The position numbers and the translations under genes are program-made. Below, piece after piece: positions 1-8,237 of a stretch of 64,000 nt of DNA. Origin of the DNA: Lactonifactor sp. BIOML-A5 (GTDB lineage: Bacteria > Bacillota > Clostridia > Lachnospirales > Lachnospiraceae); contig NZ_WKYV01000005.1 in the NCBI RefSeq assembly GCF_009677585.1, forward strand, positions 163,657 to 227,656, read 5' to 3'. Within the stretch, counting starts at the first letter, position 1, and each line of letters begins with the position of its first letter. Under the pieces are notes generated by a model. The model was given only the letters and a program-made list of their open reading frames with translations. It was not told the origin of the DNA and did not search any database.

Positions 1-1
1 G

Positions 2-847
2 GAACGGGACTGGTTCGGACAGAACTGGGTGTATGAATCGTCTGTGCGGGCGTATAATCCTGACGCGTCAGATTATTGCATCCATGACATCACCCGGTGG
101 AGAGACTATATAACGGTTCCGGATCCGGATTCTATTGACTGGGAAGCTCAGTTTTCCAGAGAAAATGTTCAGGTTGACCGGGATAATAAATTTTTATTGC
201 TAAAGGATGGTTACGGTTTGTGGGAACGGGCTTTCTGCACCATGCCTATTGTGGATCTGCTTTGCAACCTGGTGGAAGAGCCGGAAGCCTGCGAGGATTT
301 TTTTAAAACCATTGCCGATTATAAAATAAAATTGCACAACTATTATATTGCACAGTATCGTCCGGATGCCTTGTGCATGCATGACGATTATGGAACTGGA
401 CAGGGATTATTCATGTCTCCGGAAACCTGGAGAAAGCTAATTAAGCCTCATCTCCAGCGGGTAATTGCGAATATTACCGATCAGGGGGTAATTTATCAGC
501 ACCACTGCTGTGGAATGTTAGCACCTATTGCAGAGGAAATAGCGGAAATGGGGGCAGATGCCTGGGAAAATGTTCATGTGGTCAACAATCCGTTAAAATG
601 TAAAGAAAAGTTTGGAAATAAGCTGGCTTTTATCGGGGGTGTGGCAGATACACAGATGCTGGACGGTGACAGGATTACGGAAGAGGAAATCCGTAATCAT
701 ATCCGTAAAGTGATGGATGAGATGCTGCCGGGCTGCGGAACGGTAATCTATTCTGCCTGTAAGGCGCACCCGGAGCGGATGCAGGTGATAAGAGAAGAAA
801 TGCTCAGCTACGGGCAGCAATTCTTTAAAGAAAAAAGGCCGGAATAA
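2..847 (+). CDS. Uroporphyrinogen decarboxylase (URO-D) family protein, 5' end outside window
   Basis: The frame is open from base 2, so the gene begins upstream of the window; the visible part is about 281 residues. It looks like the URO-D superfamily, which includes uroporphyrinogen decarboxylase and the cobalamin/coenzyme M methyltransferases (MtaA/MtbA). A YQHHCCGML stretch in the middle is placed like the HxCG zinc ligands of the methyltransferase branch, and YSACKAHPERM near the end fits the conserved C-terminal part. The branch with HxCG usually moves methyl groups rather than making haem, so a methyltransferase-like role is the better guess, but the substrate cannot be read. The neighbouring transporter starts 46 bp downstream on the same strand and is probably co-transcribed. 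Confidence 0.8.
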   Translation, partial: ERDWFGQNWVYESSVRAYNPDASDYCIHDITRWRDYITVPDPDSIDWEAQFSRENVQVDRDNKFLLLKDGYGLWERAFCTMPIVDLLCNLVEEPEACEDFFKTIADYKIKLHNYYIAQYRPDALCMHDDYGTGQGLFMSPETWRKLIKPHLQRVIANITDQGVIYQHHCCGMLAPIAEEIAEMGADAWENVHVVNNPLKCKEKFGNKLAFIGGVADTQMLDGDRITEEEIRNHIRKVMDEMLPGCGTVIYSACKAHPERMQVIREEMLSYGQQFFKEKRPE

Positions 848-892
848 AAAGGATATTTGTAGGACAGAGTATGAAAAAAATGGAGGGGAACT

Positions 893-2275
893 ATGGAATT
901 GTTGAAGCTGGGTATTACACTACTTTTGTTTCTGTGTATCTTTATTGCTTTAAAAAAGAAAATCAATTTTGCCATATCCCTGACGATACTGGGGCTGGTG
1001 GGAATTTTCATTGGCTGTGTGCTGAATGACACCACGCCTATGGGGGAGAAAACCACGGGTGTACTACTGTTCGATGTCTTTGAATACTTTGAAGCTTATG
1101 GAATTGCAGATACTTTGACCAGGTCTGGAATGAATATCCTAACCATTATGGGATACATAGCGTATATGGAACATCTGAAAGGATCTACACTATTTGCCGT
1201 ATTGGTTTCTAAGCCCATTATTGGAATCAGAAATAAATACCTGCTGGTCTTCTGCACCTATTTACTTTCCGCCTTTTTAATTCTGGTAATTCCCAATGGG
1301 ACGGGAAGGATTGCCCTGTTACTAGGGACTGTTTATCCGGTGCTTTGCGCTGCTGGAGTTCATCAGACGACGGCGGCTACAGCAATTTTTACCGGCAGCA
1401 TGTACCTGTTCGGGCCGGTTGCCCCCACCATTGCTATGGGAGCCGGTTATATGGGGTATGAGGACTTTAATCTGGCGGAGCATTTTATCCGCTATGAGTG
1501 GCCTTGGGCTTTTGCATCAATTTTTACAGGCGCAGTTGCTTTTGTAATTATATCAGCGCGTTTTGACCGGAAAGGGGAGGAGCAGGGAGCTCTTAATCCT
1601 CTGGCAGCTTTGGATGTGAGTCAATTGGAAGTTCCAAAGTACTATGCCATATTTCCGGTGATTCCGCTGGTGCTGATGATTTTGTTCAGCGGGCTGTTCC
1701 CCTCCCTGCCCGTATTGTCCATTCCCTGTGTAGAACTGATGAGTTTTATTTTTGTTTATTTACTTGTCATACTTGTTTCCAAGGAAAAACGGGAGGCTGT
1801 CAATGGAGGTTTCGAGTTTTTTAAAAGTATGGGGCAGACAGTAACCAGAATTATCAGTATTGTTATTGGCGGTGTTATGTTTGGACAGGCGGTACAGTTT
1901 ATTGGAGGCATTCATGTGTTACTTGGGCCTTTTGCGGATTCCGGAGAGAACTTGAACTTGCCTCTATTCATTGCCCTTTCCGCAGCAGGTGCTCTCCTTA
2001 TTGGGGTAATCTCTGCTAATAATTATGGCCCTATGAGTATTTTGGGGCCAGTTTATGAAACGATTGTAAAGACTTCCGGGGCAAATCCTGATTATCTGAT
2101 GCTTGCGCTGTGCAATGTACCCCAGTTTGCGCTGGGAATGTCTCCGGCTACGGCACATGTAGCTATGGTCAGCGAGAGCTGTGGTGTGGAAATTCCTGTT
2201 CTGGTGAAACGGGCCTGTATCCCCCTTTTATTATCCGCGGCTGTATATGTGGCGGGGGCAGGCATTATGGCATGA
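893..2275 (+). CDS. DcuC-family C4-dicarboxylate-type transporter
   Basis: A 460-residue, very hydrophobic protein with about a dozen membrane segments, matching the length of DcuC carriers. The stretch MGYIAYMEHL followed by SKPI corresponds to the conserved region of the DcuC family, which exchanges or takes up C4-dicarboxylates such as succinate and fumarate in anaerobes. GGAGGGGA lies just before the ATG. It follows the URO-D family gene with a 45-bp gap, so the two probably form one operon whose substrates are linked. The substrate need not be a plain C4-dicarboxylate, because this family also has uncharacterised clostridial branches. Confidence 0.8.
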   Translation: MELLKLGITLLLFLCIFIALKKKINFAISLTILGLVGIFIGCVLNDTTPMGEKTTGVLLFDVFEYFEAYGIADTLTRSGMNILTIMGYIAYMEHLKGSTLFAVLVSKPIIGIRNKYLLVFCTYLLSAFLILVIPNGTGRIALLLGTVYPVLCAAGVHQTTAATAIFTGSMYLFGPVAPTIAMGAGYMGYEDFNLAEHFIRYEWPWAFASIFTGAVAFVIISARFDRKGEEQGALNPLAALDVSQLEVPKYYAIFPVIPLVLMILFSGLFPSLPVLSIPCVELMSFIFVYLLVILVSKEKREAVNGGFEFFKSMGQTVTRIISIVIGGVMFGQAVQFIGGIHVLLGPFADSGENLNLPLFIALSAAGALLIGVISANNYGPMSILGPVYETIVKTSGANPDYLMLALCNVPQFALGMSPATAHVAMVSESCGVEIPVLVKRACIPLLLSAAVYVAGAGIMA

Positions 2276-2398
2276 CTGCGAGAAACCTTACTGAAAAAAT
2301 TGTGCAGTATATGGGGTATTTAATGTCACGTCCCCTTATTATCCCGCTGCAAAAATGTTATGGCTGTTGAGACAAGTAAAAACCAGAACAAATACTAA

Positions 2399-2488
2399 CT
2401 TGGAACAATAGGTTCGTGGCTTCTCTATAAGCTGACAGGTGGGGAGACGTTTAAGAAGGATTATTCCAATGCTTCCCGAAGTTTGTGA
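2399..2488 (+). pseudogene. Fossil of an FGGY-family carbohydrate kinase (about 29 codons)
   Basis: Between two stop codons (TAA at 2396 and TGA at 2486) the + strand reads LGTIGSWLLYKLTGGET followed by FKKDYSNASRSL. This matches the conserved substrate-site region of glycerol kinase and xylulokinase (WLxWKLTGG...DYSNASRT). Nothing recognisable flanks it, so it looks like a remnant of a deleted kinase gene between the DcuC carrier and the LacI regulator. It suggests that this locus once had a sugar or polyol kinase. Confidence 0.65.
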
Positions 2489-2525
2489 CAGCAATGTACT
2501 GTTACCGAATATAATAATTAAACAT

Positions 2526-2566
2526 AAACCTCGTAACTGACAGGATAGCCAGTTGCGAGGTTTCTT
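2526..2566. terminator. Bidirectional terminator between the DcuC-type carrier and the LacI regulator
   Basis: Arms AAACCTCGTAACTG (2526-2539) and CAGTTGCGAGGTTT (2550-2563) pair with a 10-nt loop. T-rich sequence follows on both strands. It ends the + transcript of the carrier operon and lies just past the stop codon of the minus-strand regulator at 2571. Confidence 0.75.
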
Positions 2567-2570
2567 GTAT

Positions 2571-3587
2571 TTACAAAAGACTCTTCACACTGTCACGTAT
2601 GACCAATTCCCCATTCACCGCTACTTTAACATAAGAAGTGCAAGGCTGATCCAGCTGCTGTACCAATTGAGATACGGCCTCTGCTCCAAAGCGCTCCTTA
2701 GGTACCCGTATGGTAGTAAGTTTTGGTTCAATGAGAGAACTGATAGGGCGATCTGCAATACCGATGAAGGAAAAGTCCTCAGGTATGGCGTAACCCAATT
2801 GCTGCATCCCGCGCATTGCTCCAATGGCAACTAAGTCATTGTCAGCCAAAAAAGCCGTTGGTGCATCCGGAGCTTTTAATTGTTCGGCAGCCTTCAAGAT
2901 TCCCTGGCAGGCCGAATCAATGGGATAACCTACGGTATAGGTGTAATTTCTCATATCATTAATACCAAAATGCTGTAAGGCAATGTCGGACCACATCTCC
3001 CGTTCCTGGAAACTTCTGAATGACAGTCCGCTTCTAAGGTAGCCTATGTTTCTATGGCCCTGACTGATAAGGTATTGGACGGCCAGATACGTACATTGCT
3101 CATTGTTTACGGTAACGGAATTGATATCTTTATCGTTATAATAATTATCCAGAAGGACAAAAGGAAGTCCCAGATCCTGGAAATTCTGAATCTCATCCCC
3201 CTCCATTTCAGTAGCAAATATAATGTATCCAATACAATTGGCATCCAATATGTACTGTATCTGCTTTTCAGCTTCTTTTCGTTCAATGGTAATAATGTTC
3301 AGGTTATAGCCGCACTTCCTTGCGGCTGTCTCTACGCTGTCCAGGACTTCCGGATAGAAGGCGTGTTCCCCTAAGATTTTGCCGCTGTTTTTAAATATTA
3401 CAAAGCCAAGGGTTTTGTTAGGCAGTGCATTGGGGTCGTGCTTTATGAGATTTGTATAACCCATTTCTTTGAGTTTGTCTAATACATTGGCGCGGGTTTT
3501 ATCGCTGATTCCCGGTTTTCCGTTCAGCACCAGGGATAAGGTCGCGGCGGATATGCCGAGTTCTTTCGCAAGCTCTTTAGCTGTCAA
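2571..3587 (-). CDS. LacI-family transcriptional regulator
   Basis: A 338-residue protein with an N-terminal LacI helix-turn-helix (TAKELAKELGISAATLSLVL, then a hinge region near residues 45-55) and a periplasmic-binding-protein-like effector domain (GFVIFKNS..., PTAFLADNDLVAIGAM, SFIGIADRP). The start is a TTG at 3587, preceded by AAGGAGG with an 8-nt spacer; no ATG fits better. It is divergent from the HAD gene at 4093. Its promoter (TTGACT at 3702-3697, 17 bp, TATAAT at 3679-3674 on the minus strand) contains a 15-bp palindrome in the spacer that recurs at the HAD promoter, so self-regulation and control of the HAD-symporter operon are likely. Confidence 0.9.
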   Translation of the reverse strand: MTAKELAKELGISAATLSLVLNGKPGISDKTRANVLDKLKEMGYTNLIKHDPNALPNKTLGFVIFKNSGKILGEHAFYPEVLDSVETAARKCGYNLNIITIERKEAEKQIQYILDANCIGYIIFATEMEGDEIQNFQDLGLPFVLLDNYYNDKDINSVTVNNEQCTYLAVQYLISQGHRNIGYLRSGLSFRSFQEREMWSDIALQHFGINDMRNYTYTVGYPIDSACQGILKAAEQLKAPDAPTAFLADNDLVAIGAMRGMQQLGYAIPEDFSFIGIADRPISSLIEPKLTTIRVPKERFGAEAVSQLVQQLDQPCTSYVKVAVNGELVIRDSVKSLL

Positions 3588-3673
3588 TATGTGAACCTCC
3601 TTAAAACTATAGGCAGCAAGCTGTCTGATGGTAGATTCTGCTGCCCGAGGATTATTTTAATGATCTAGCTACT

Positions 3674-3702
3674 ATTATATAAATAATTTATAAAAAAGTC
3701 AA
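3674..3702 (-). promoter_or_regulatory. Promoter of the LacI-family regulator with an operator in the spacer
   Basis: On the minus strand TTGACT and TATAAT are separated by exactly 17 bp. The spacer contains the perfect palindrome TATAAATTATTTATA (3678-3692 in + coordinates, overlapping the -10). A repressor bound there would block RNA polymerase, which suggests autoregulation. Confidence 0.7.
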
Positions 3703-3800
3703 TGTCAGCCTGAAATTGCGATATCTGTGGGTAAGTGCAGGTTTACTCAAAGAATAATAAGGCGATTAAAAAAGTAGTTGCTTAAAGGTTTTCTTTAAAT

Positions 3801-3834
3801 GATTTCGAAATCGTATAAAATATTTATAAATATT
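3801..3834. promoter_or_regulatory. Two AT-rich palindromes in the LacI/HAD intergenic region
   Basis: GATTTCGAAATC (3801-3812) is a perfect 12-bp palindrome centred on CG, the usual symmetry of LacI-family operators. AATATTTATAAATATT (3819-3834) is a perfect 16-bp palindrome that shares ATTTATA with the two promoter operators. These may be auxiliary operators for looping. The region is AT-rich, so chance palindromes are possible. Confidence 0.4.
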
Positions 3835-3950
3835 GGTAAACGAAGGAGTGATGGTTAAGCATTACAAGAAATGCATATGTGATAATAACCAAAAATAAAA
3901 GGGAATAATAGGATAATATACATAAAAAATAGTTATTATTGGGAAATATA

Positions 3951-4000
3951 TTGACAAAAGTGTTTATAAAATGTATACTCCGAATTATAAATTATTTATA
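3951..4000 (+). promoter_or_regulatory. Promoter and operator of the HAD-symporter operon
   Basis: TTGACA (3951-3956) and TATACT (3974-3979) with a 17-bp spacer form a near-consensus sigma-A promoter. The palindrome TATAAATTATTTATA (3986-4000) covers the expected transcription start. The same 15 bp sits in the spacer of the divergent LacI promoter, so this is probably the operator of that regulator. Confidence 0.75.
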
Positions 4001-4092
4001 AATGATTTAGAAAAATAAATAGTGCACGAAATAGCAAAGTAAAAGAAATCACATAAAATTTTATGCAGTTTGAAAAGAGGAGATAAGAAAAA

Positions 4093-4812
4093 ATGGACAC
4101 AACGAATATTCGCTATATTATTTTTGATACTTTTGGAACGGTTTTGGATTGGCACCATTCCATTGTATCTCACGGGAAAGAGCTTAATAAAAAATACAGT
4201 CTGAATATTGACTGGGGAACGCTCGCCATAGGATGGAGAAATGATGGATATTTTAAGGCAACCTTTGACATAGCCCATGGAAAGCGTGAGTGGGTTCCGG
4301 CAGATACTATTTTTACGGAATATCTGGAGGAAAGAAAAGAAAAACTAGGGTTACAGGTACTGTCAGAAACAGATTATAAACAATTATGCCGAATCTGGCA
4401 CAGACTGTCTCCCTGGCCCGATGTATTGGAAGGGTTGCACAGACTTAAAACAAAGTATGCCATTGGGCCCTTTTCCAACGGGGATTTTAATTTAATGGTT
4501 GACATAAAGAAAGCAGCAGACCTGCCCTGGGACTTTATAACAACTGCCGACTTATTTCAAAAGTTTAAACCAGACCCGGAAGTGTATGTGGATGAAATTA
4601 AATTGCTGGGGGCAAAACCGGAAGAGGTTGTTATGGTGGCGGCACATCCCTTTGATCTGGACGGAGCTAAGCTGGCGGGGTGTACAACCATATATGTGCC
4701 AAGACCAAAGGAGTACGGCGAAGGGACAGACTATAAGGAACCGGCCGGAAAAGAAAAGATTGATTATACAGCGGAAGACTTTACTGCGCTGGCAGAACTG
4801 CTGAATGCTTAA
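4093..4812 (+). CDS. HAD hydrolase, haloacid dehalogenase type II family
   Basis: A 239-residue HAD-superfamily protein. Motif I IIFDTFGTVLDW carries the nucleophile Asp12 in the DxFGT form of L-2-haloacid dehalogenases. FSNGDFNLM supplies motif II, KFKPDPEVY the motif III lysine, and MVAAHPFDLDGAK the acidic motif IV. Family members hydrolyse carbon-halogen bonds of 2-haloacids through an aspartyl ester, but some act on phosphate esters, so the substrate is open. AGAGGAGATAAG precedes the ATG. It is the first gene downstream of the LacI-type operator and is followed by a symporter, which suggests import and hydrolysis of one small organic acid. Confidence 0.85.
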   Translation: MDTTNIRYIIFDTFGTVLDWHHSIVSHGKELNKKYSLNIDWGTLAIGWRNDGYFKATFDIAHGKREWVPADTIFTEYLEERKEKLGLQVLSETDYKQLCRIWHRLSPWPDVLEGLHRLKTKYAIGPFSNGDFNLMVDIKKAADLPWDFITTADLFQKFKPDPEVYVDEIKLLGAKPEEVVMVAAHPFDLDGAKLAGCTTIYVPRPKEYGEGTDYKEPAGKEKIDYTAEDFTALAELLNA

Positions 4813-4850
4813 AGTGATTAATGAAGGAAATAGACGAAAAGGAGATACAT

Positions 4851-4967
4851 ATGTTTAAAATTTAGGTGATTGTGGAAATTATCAGCTGGATCATTGTGTT
4901 TGGTGCTGCGCAAGGACTGTATTCAAAAAATACTATAGACAGGAAAGGCGGGGAAGAGTCATTATGA
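4851..4967 (+). pseudogene. Small symporter accessory protein with in-frame amber codon
   Basis: AAGGAGATACAT precedes ATG at 4851, which opens MFKI and then a TAG at 4863. The same frame continues at once with GTG at 4866, giving a 33-residue peptide whose start, VIVEIISWIIVFGAAQGL, is one membrane helix. Its TGA stop (4965-4967) overlaps the ATG of the symporter (ATGA), so translation is coupled. Tiny one-helix partners encoded just upstream are known for sodium:solute symporters. The amber codon could be a sequencing error, a real mutation rescued by reinitiation at GTG, or readthrough. The match to the accessory family is by position and size only. Confidence 0.5.
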
Positions 4968-6442
4968 TGAAAACTACATTTATAATCTTATTCCTTATAT
5001 ATTTGGTGGCAATGGGGGTACTTGGGGTAAAAGGACTGAAAAAAACAACGGATATGAAATCATTTGCTGTCTCTTCCGGAGATGTAAACCCTTATATTGT
5101 GGCGATTACATGGGCCGCTACCTTTATGAGCGCAGGGACTTTTCTGGGTTTGCCCGGGCTTGCTTATAAAAATGGGGTGTCGCTGCTGTGGTATCATATG
5201 GGGCACTGGTTTCCTGCTATTCTAATGCTTGCCCTGGTGGCGGGAAGCTATCGGAAGCTTGCGAACAAAACGAATGCGCTGACCATGCCTGACTGGCTGG
5301 CTGATGTGTATCAAAGCAAGGGGCTGCGTCTGCTTATCGGGATTGTCTGCCTGTGTAATATTGTCCCTCTTGCTGCCCAGTTTGTAGGCGTTGGAACGCT
5401 GATGAATGCCACTCTGGGAATTCCCTATGATGTAGGGGTGCTGATTGGTGTCGTTGTTGTTATGATTTATCTGTTTCTGGGAGGTACCTATGCCCATATT
5501 TATACAAATGTCGTCCAGGGAACACTGATGTGTATTGTCTCTATTGTAGTGGTAGTGACTGGCTTTGTTTTGTTCGGAAACGTGTTTACAGAAGTTCCCA
5601 GGATGCTGACAGAGATTGATCCCAACCTGTCCTCTACATTTAATCCTTCAGATGCGGCGTTTGCCGGACCTGTTGCAATCGCAGGAATCTTTATTTCAAA
5701 TGCCTGCTGGTCTTTGAATCCTCAGCTTATGAATAAAGTACAGTATCTGAAGACAAACCGTGATTTGAAAAAATTCATTCTTTTTGCCGGATTCTGCTTA
5801 TTTATCGGAGGTATGGTTATTGTGGGCGGTTTGTACTCCAGAATTCTGACTCCTGATACACTGGCCAACGCTGACGACGCGCTGCCCACTTTTGTTAAGA
5901 TGGTATATCATCCTGTAGTCGGCGCGTTTTTTAATGTGGTTCTGGTGGCTGCGACAATGTCAACCACGGACGGCGTTATGGTAATGCTGGCTACTGTACT
6001 GGGGAACACGTTATACAGACAGACCTATATCCAGCATAAAATTGACTGCGGGCAGAAGGTGGATGTAGAGAAAGCAGACAAAAACTCTCTGGCAATTGCG
6101 AAATGGTCAGTTGTTCTGGTCGGTTTGGCCTCTCTCCCCATAGCATTTAACAGGCCCAGTTCCCTGAATGTATTAAACTGGATTGGGACAGGCGTGATTT
6201 TGAGTGCTGTGGCGGGTCCCCTGCTAGTGGCGGTAACCCAGAAGAAGGTTCACAAGCTTTCCGCTATTGTGTCTGCTGTGTGCGGTATCTCTTCGTATCT
6301 GATTGTCTATGTGGGGAAACTAGTGTTAAGTGTGTATCTGTCTGTGGGAATCGGATGCGTTGTCAGCCTGGCAGTGGCTTTCATAGTCAACTGGTGGATG
6401 ATACATCAGAACGCGGATCAGGCTGTCCAGCTGCGGGACTAA
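4964..6442 (+). CDS. Sodium:solute symporter (SSS family, PanF-like)
   Basis: A 492-residue integral membrane protein with about 13 helices and the length expected for SSS carriers. The early stretch ITWAATFMSAGTFLGLPG and the later ATMSTTDGVMVML are the SSS signatures that form the sodium and substrate sites. The best resemblance is to the pantothenate/proline-type branch. It overlaps the small upstream accessory frame by 4 bp and lies in the HAD operon controlled by the LacI-type operator, so it probably brings in the substrate of the HAD enzyme. The substrate is not readable. Confidence 0.85.
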   Translation: MMKTTFIILFLIYLVAMGVLGVKGLKKTTDMKSFAVSSGDVNPYIVAITWAATFMSAGTFLGLPGLAYKNGVSLLWYHMGHWFPAILMLALVAGSYRKLANKTNALTMPDWLADVYQSKGLRLLIGIVCLCNIVPLAAQFVGVGTLMNATLGIPYDVGVLIGVVVVMIYLFLGGTYAHIYTNVVQGTLMCIVSIVVVVTGFVLFGNVFTEVPRMLTEIDPNLSSTFNPSDAAFAGPVAIAGIFISNACWSLNPQLMNKVQYLKTNRDLKKFILFAGFCLFIGGMVIVGGLYSRILTPDTLANADDALPTFVKMVYHPVVGAFFNVVLVAATMSTTDGVMVMLATVLGNTLYRQTYIQHKIDCGQKVDVEKADKNSLAIAKWSVVLVGLASLPIAFNRPSSLNVLNWIGTGVILSAVAGPLLVAVTQKKVHKLSAIVSAVCGISSYLIVYVGKLVLSVYLSVGIGCVVSLAVAFIVNWWMIHQNADQAVQLRD

Positions 6443-7019
6443 TGCAGAGATTATATAAATTGTGTGCATTTCACCTGGCAAATGCCGGGAAGAACATAGA
6501 TATGGGGAAGATGGACCATTTATTTGGTTATCTGTAAAAATTATACGTCTGATGCTTAGGGGCCCCCTCTCCCCAATTTCCGTACCGCCGCCTGATACGT
6601 CCGGCGGCGGTGGCTCCTATAATAAAATGGATACCCGGAAGCAAGGATTACAAGCATAACTTGGAATTCTTGTTTGCCGAGGTCTTTTCTTGATATAGAA
6701 CAGATAAGTCCTCTATTTTTATACTAAATTCCGTGATCCAATTGTCTAATTATACCATAATAGAATAAACATTCCGATGCAAAATTCTTATTTTATTAAG
6801 GAACAGAGGTTTACTTCTTATAGCCAACCAGTTCCTTTCAATTCCAGCCTTTGGTGAATATAAAAAAGCAAGGCGGTCATAGCCTCATAATGACCTTCTT
6901 GCTTTTTACATCAATTTGATTTTATTTTTCTATAACGTTACATGACAATATCGGTTTATTAACCTAAAATTTTTTTCGATACGTTTACACAGTATATACA
7001 GCGATCATGTAGTAATAGC
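6443..7019. other. Intergenic region after the symporter
   Basis: No supported gene. It contains a GC-rich hairpin (ACCGCCGCC 6584-6592 with GGCGGCGGT 6603-6611) without a proper T-run, which may still slow RNA polymerase, and a good terminator at 6862-6907. A 31-codon open frame starting at the symporter stop (6443) has no ribosome site of its own and is not called. Confidence 0.6.
6862..6907. terminator. Bidirectional terminator between the symporter and spoVT
   Basis: AAAAAGCAAG and GGTCAT pair with ATGACC and CTTGCTTTTT around a 9-nt loop, giving A-run and T-run on opposite sides, as expected for a terminator shared by convergent genes. Confidence 0.8.
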
Positions 7020-7562
7020 TTACTGCTCCATCTGCCTTCCTAAAAACCCTGCGGCTACTGCAGCCACTTTTTTCTCAGTCTCATCCATTTTCACGCTGCC
7101 GTCCCTGCATAATAGGAGGACGGCTCCAATGGCATCTCCCGCGCTTGTTATAGTGTATATGGTTTGTCCGGTATAAGACTGACTGTCATCCTCCACTATT
7201 TTAATAAAGTTCCCGCTTGAGGTACAGCTGGACTTTCTTTCTGCAATAAAGCCCTCCAGGTCTTTATTAATTCGTCTGCCCAGATATTCCTTGGCACCGG
7301 GACCTGCCGCCGCCACTATCTGGTCATGATCTGCAATACAAACCAGACTTCCCATAGTGGTTGACAATGCCTCCGCATATTCTTTAGCGAAGGCTCCCAG
7401 TTCCCCGATGGGGGAATATTTCTTCAGAATGATTTCTCCTTCCCGATCCGTAAAAATTTCCAGAGGATCGCTCTCCCGTATCCGTAATGTTCTTCTTATT
7501 TCTTTCGGTATTACAACCCGGCCTAAATCATCGATTCTTCTGACTATCCCTGTAGCTCTCAT
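7020..7562 (-). CDS. spoVT: Stage V sporulation protein T
   Basis: A 180-residue AbrB-type regulator made in the forespore, where it tunes sigma-G dependent genes. The N-terminal swapped-hairpin domain MRATGIVRRIDDLGRVVIPK and following EIRRTLRIRE is almost the SpoVT signature; the remainder is the GAF-like domain. The start is taken at ATG 7562 because GGAGGAAG lies about 8 nt upstream and the family begins at this Met; an upstream in-frame ATG at 7580 would overlap that ribosome site. Its presence shows that the organism is, or recently was, a spore former. Confidence 0.95.
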   Translation of the reverse strand: MRATGIVRRIDDLGRVVIPKEIRRTLRIRESDPLEIFTDREGEIILKKYSPIGELGAFAKEYAEALSTTMGSLVCIADHDQIVAAAGPGAKEYLGRRINKDLEGFIAERKSSCTSSGNFIKIVEDDSQSYTGQTIYTITSAGDAIGAVLLLCRDGSVKMDETEKKVAAVAAGFLGRQMEQ

Positions 7563-7774
7563 ACAATCTGCTTCCTCCATGCTATATTTTCTATTACATT
7601 TTTATCTGTAGATAAATGTATTATTTGTAAAATGAAGGAAATTATGCTTAATTCATTAATTTTTACTTTTAATAAAATTATTCATCTTTAACTCTTAAAT
7701 TATAGTACTTTAAGGCCGGAAAGGCTTATTTCTTGAGCCTGTTATAACCACATATATTTTTTAAAAGAAAACAG

Positions 7775-7826
7775 TTGACTTTCTTCTTCTACAAATGTAG
7801 TATATATTTAGATACTACATTTGTAG
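7775..7826 (+). promoter_or_regulatory. blaI-type promoter with paired operators
   Basis: TTGACT (7775-7780) lies 17 bp before TAGTAT (7798-7803). Two copies of a TACA-TGTA dyad, CTACAAATGTAG (7789-7800) and CTACATTTGTAG (7815-7826), are reverse complements of one another with 26 bp between centres. TACAnnTGTA is the core recognised by BlaI/MecI/CopY repressors. They lie directly upstream of the blaI-like gene, so autoregulation is likely. Confidence 0.8.
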
Positions 7827-7847
7827 AAGAAAGAGAGGAAGAGTTGC

Positions 7848-8234
7848 ATGAAGAAAGAAATTCAAAAGTTACCGGATTCAGAGTTGGATATTATGCTTGC
7901 CCTCTGGAACGGCCATCCGGACATGACAAGACTTGAGATTGAGGAATATGTTAATCAAAAGAAAAAACTGGCCACGACTACGATTTTATCCCTTTTAGCA
8001 CGCTTAGAAAAAAAAGAGTTCGTAGCTGTCAGAAGAGAGGAAAAATTAAATTATTATACCGCAGTAGTGAAGGAAGAGGCGTACAGGCAGCAGGAAAGCA
8101 GGACTATCATTGAAAAGCTATATGGGAATTCATTAAAAAATTTTATCGCTTCTTTCTATCATGGTAAGGGGTTAAAGCAGGAGGAGATTAAGGAATTAGA
8201 TGAATACCTGCATGAACTGGAGAAGGGGGAGTAG
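7848..8234 (+). CDS. BlaI/MecI/CopY-family repressor
   Basis: A 128-residue winged-helix protein (LPDSELDIMLALWNG at the N-terminus, then TTTILSLLARLEKKEFVAV as recognition helix and wing) of the BlaI/MecI family. Members are dimeric repressors that are inactivated by cleavage once the cognate membrane metalloprotease is activated. The metalloprotease gene follows 3 bp downstream, and two matching operator dyads lie upstream. In this family the regulated stress can be a cell-wall antibiotic, but nothing in the neighbourhood is a beta-lactamase. Confidence 0.9.
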   Translation: MKKEIQKLPDSELDIMLALWNGHPDMTRLEIEEYVNQKKKLATTTILSLLARLEKKEFVAVRREEKLNYYTAVVKEEAYRQQESRTIIEKLYGNSLKNFIASFYHGKGLKQEEIKELDEYLHELEKGE

Positions 8235-8237
8235 TTT

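Noticed and set aside
4863..4865. In-frame TAG codons (also at about 41,983 and 45,298) as possible pyrrolysine sites
   Set aside because: No pyl genes are present, the other two TAGs are in decayed transposon and ars genes, and TGA and TAA nonsense codons occur in the same region. Mutation or reinitiation is simpler.
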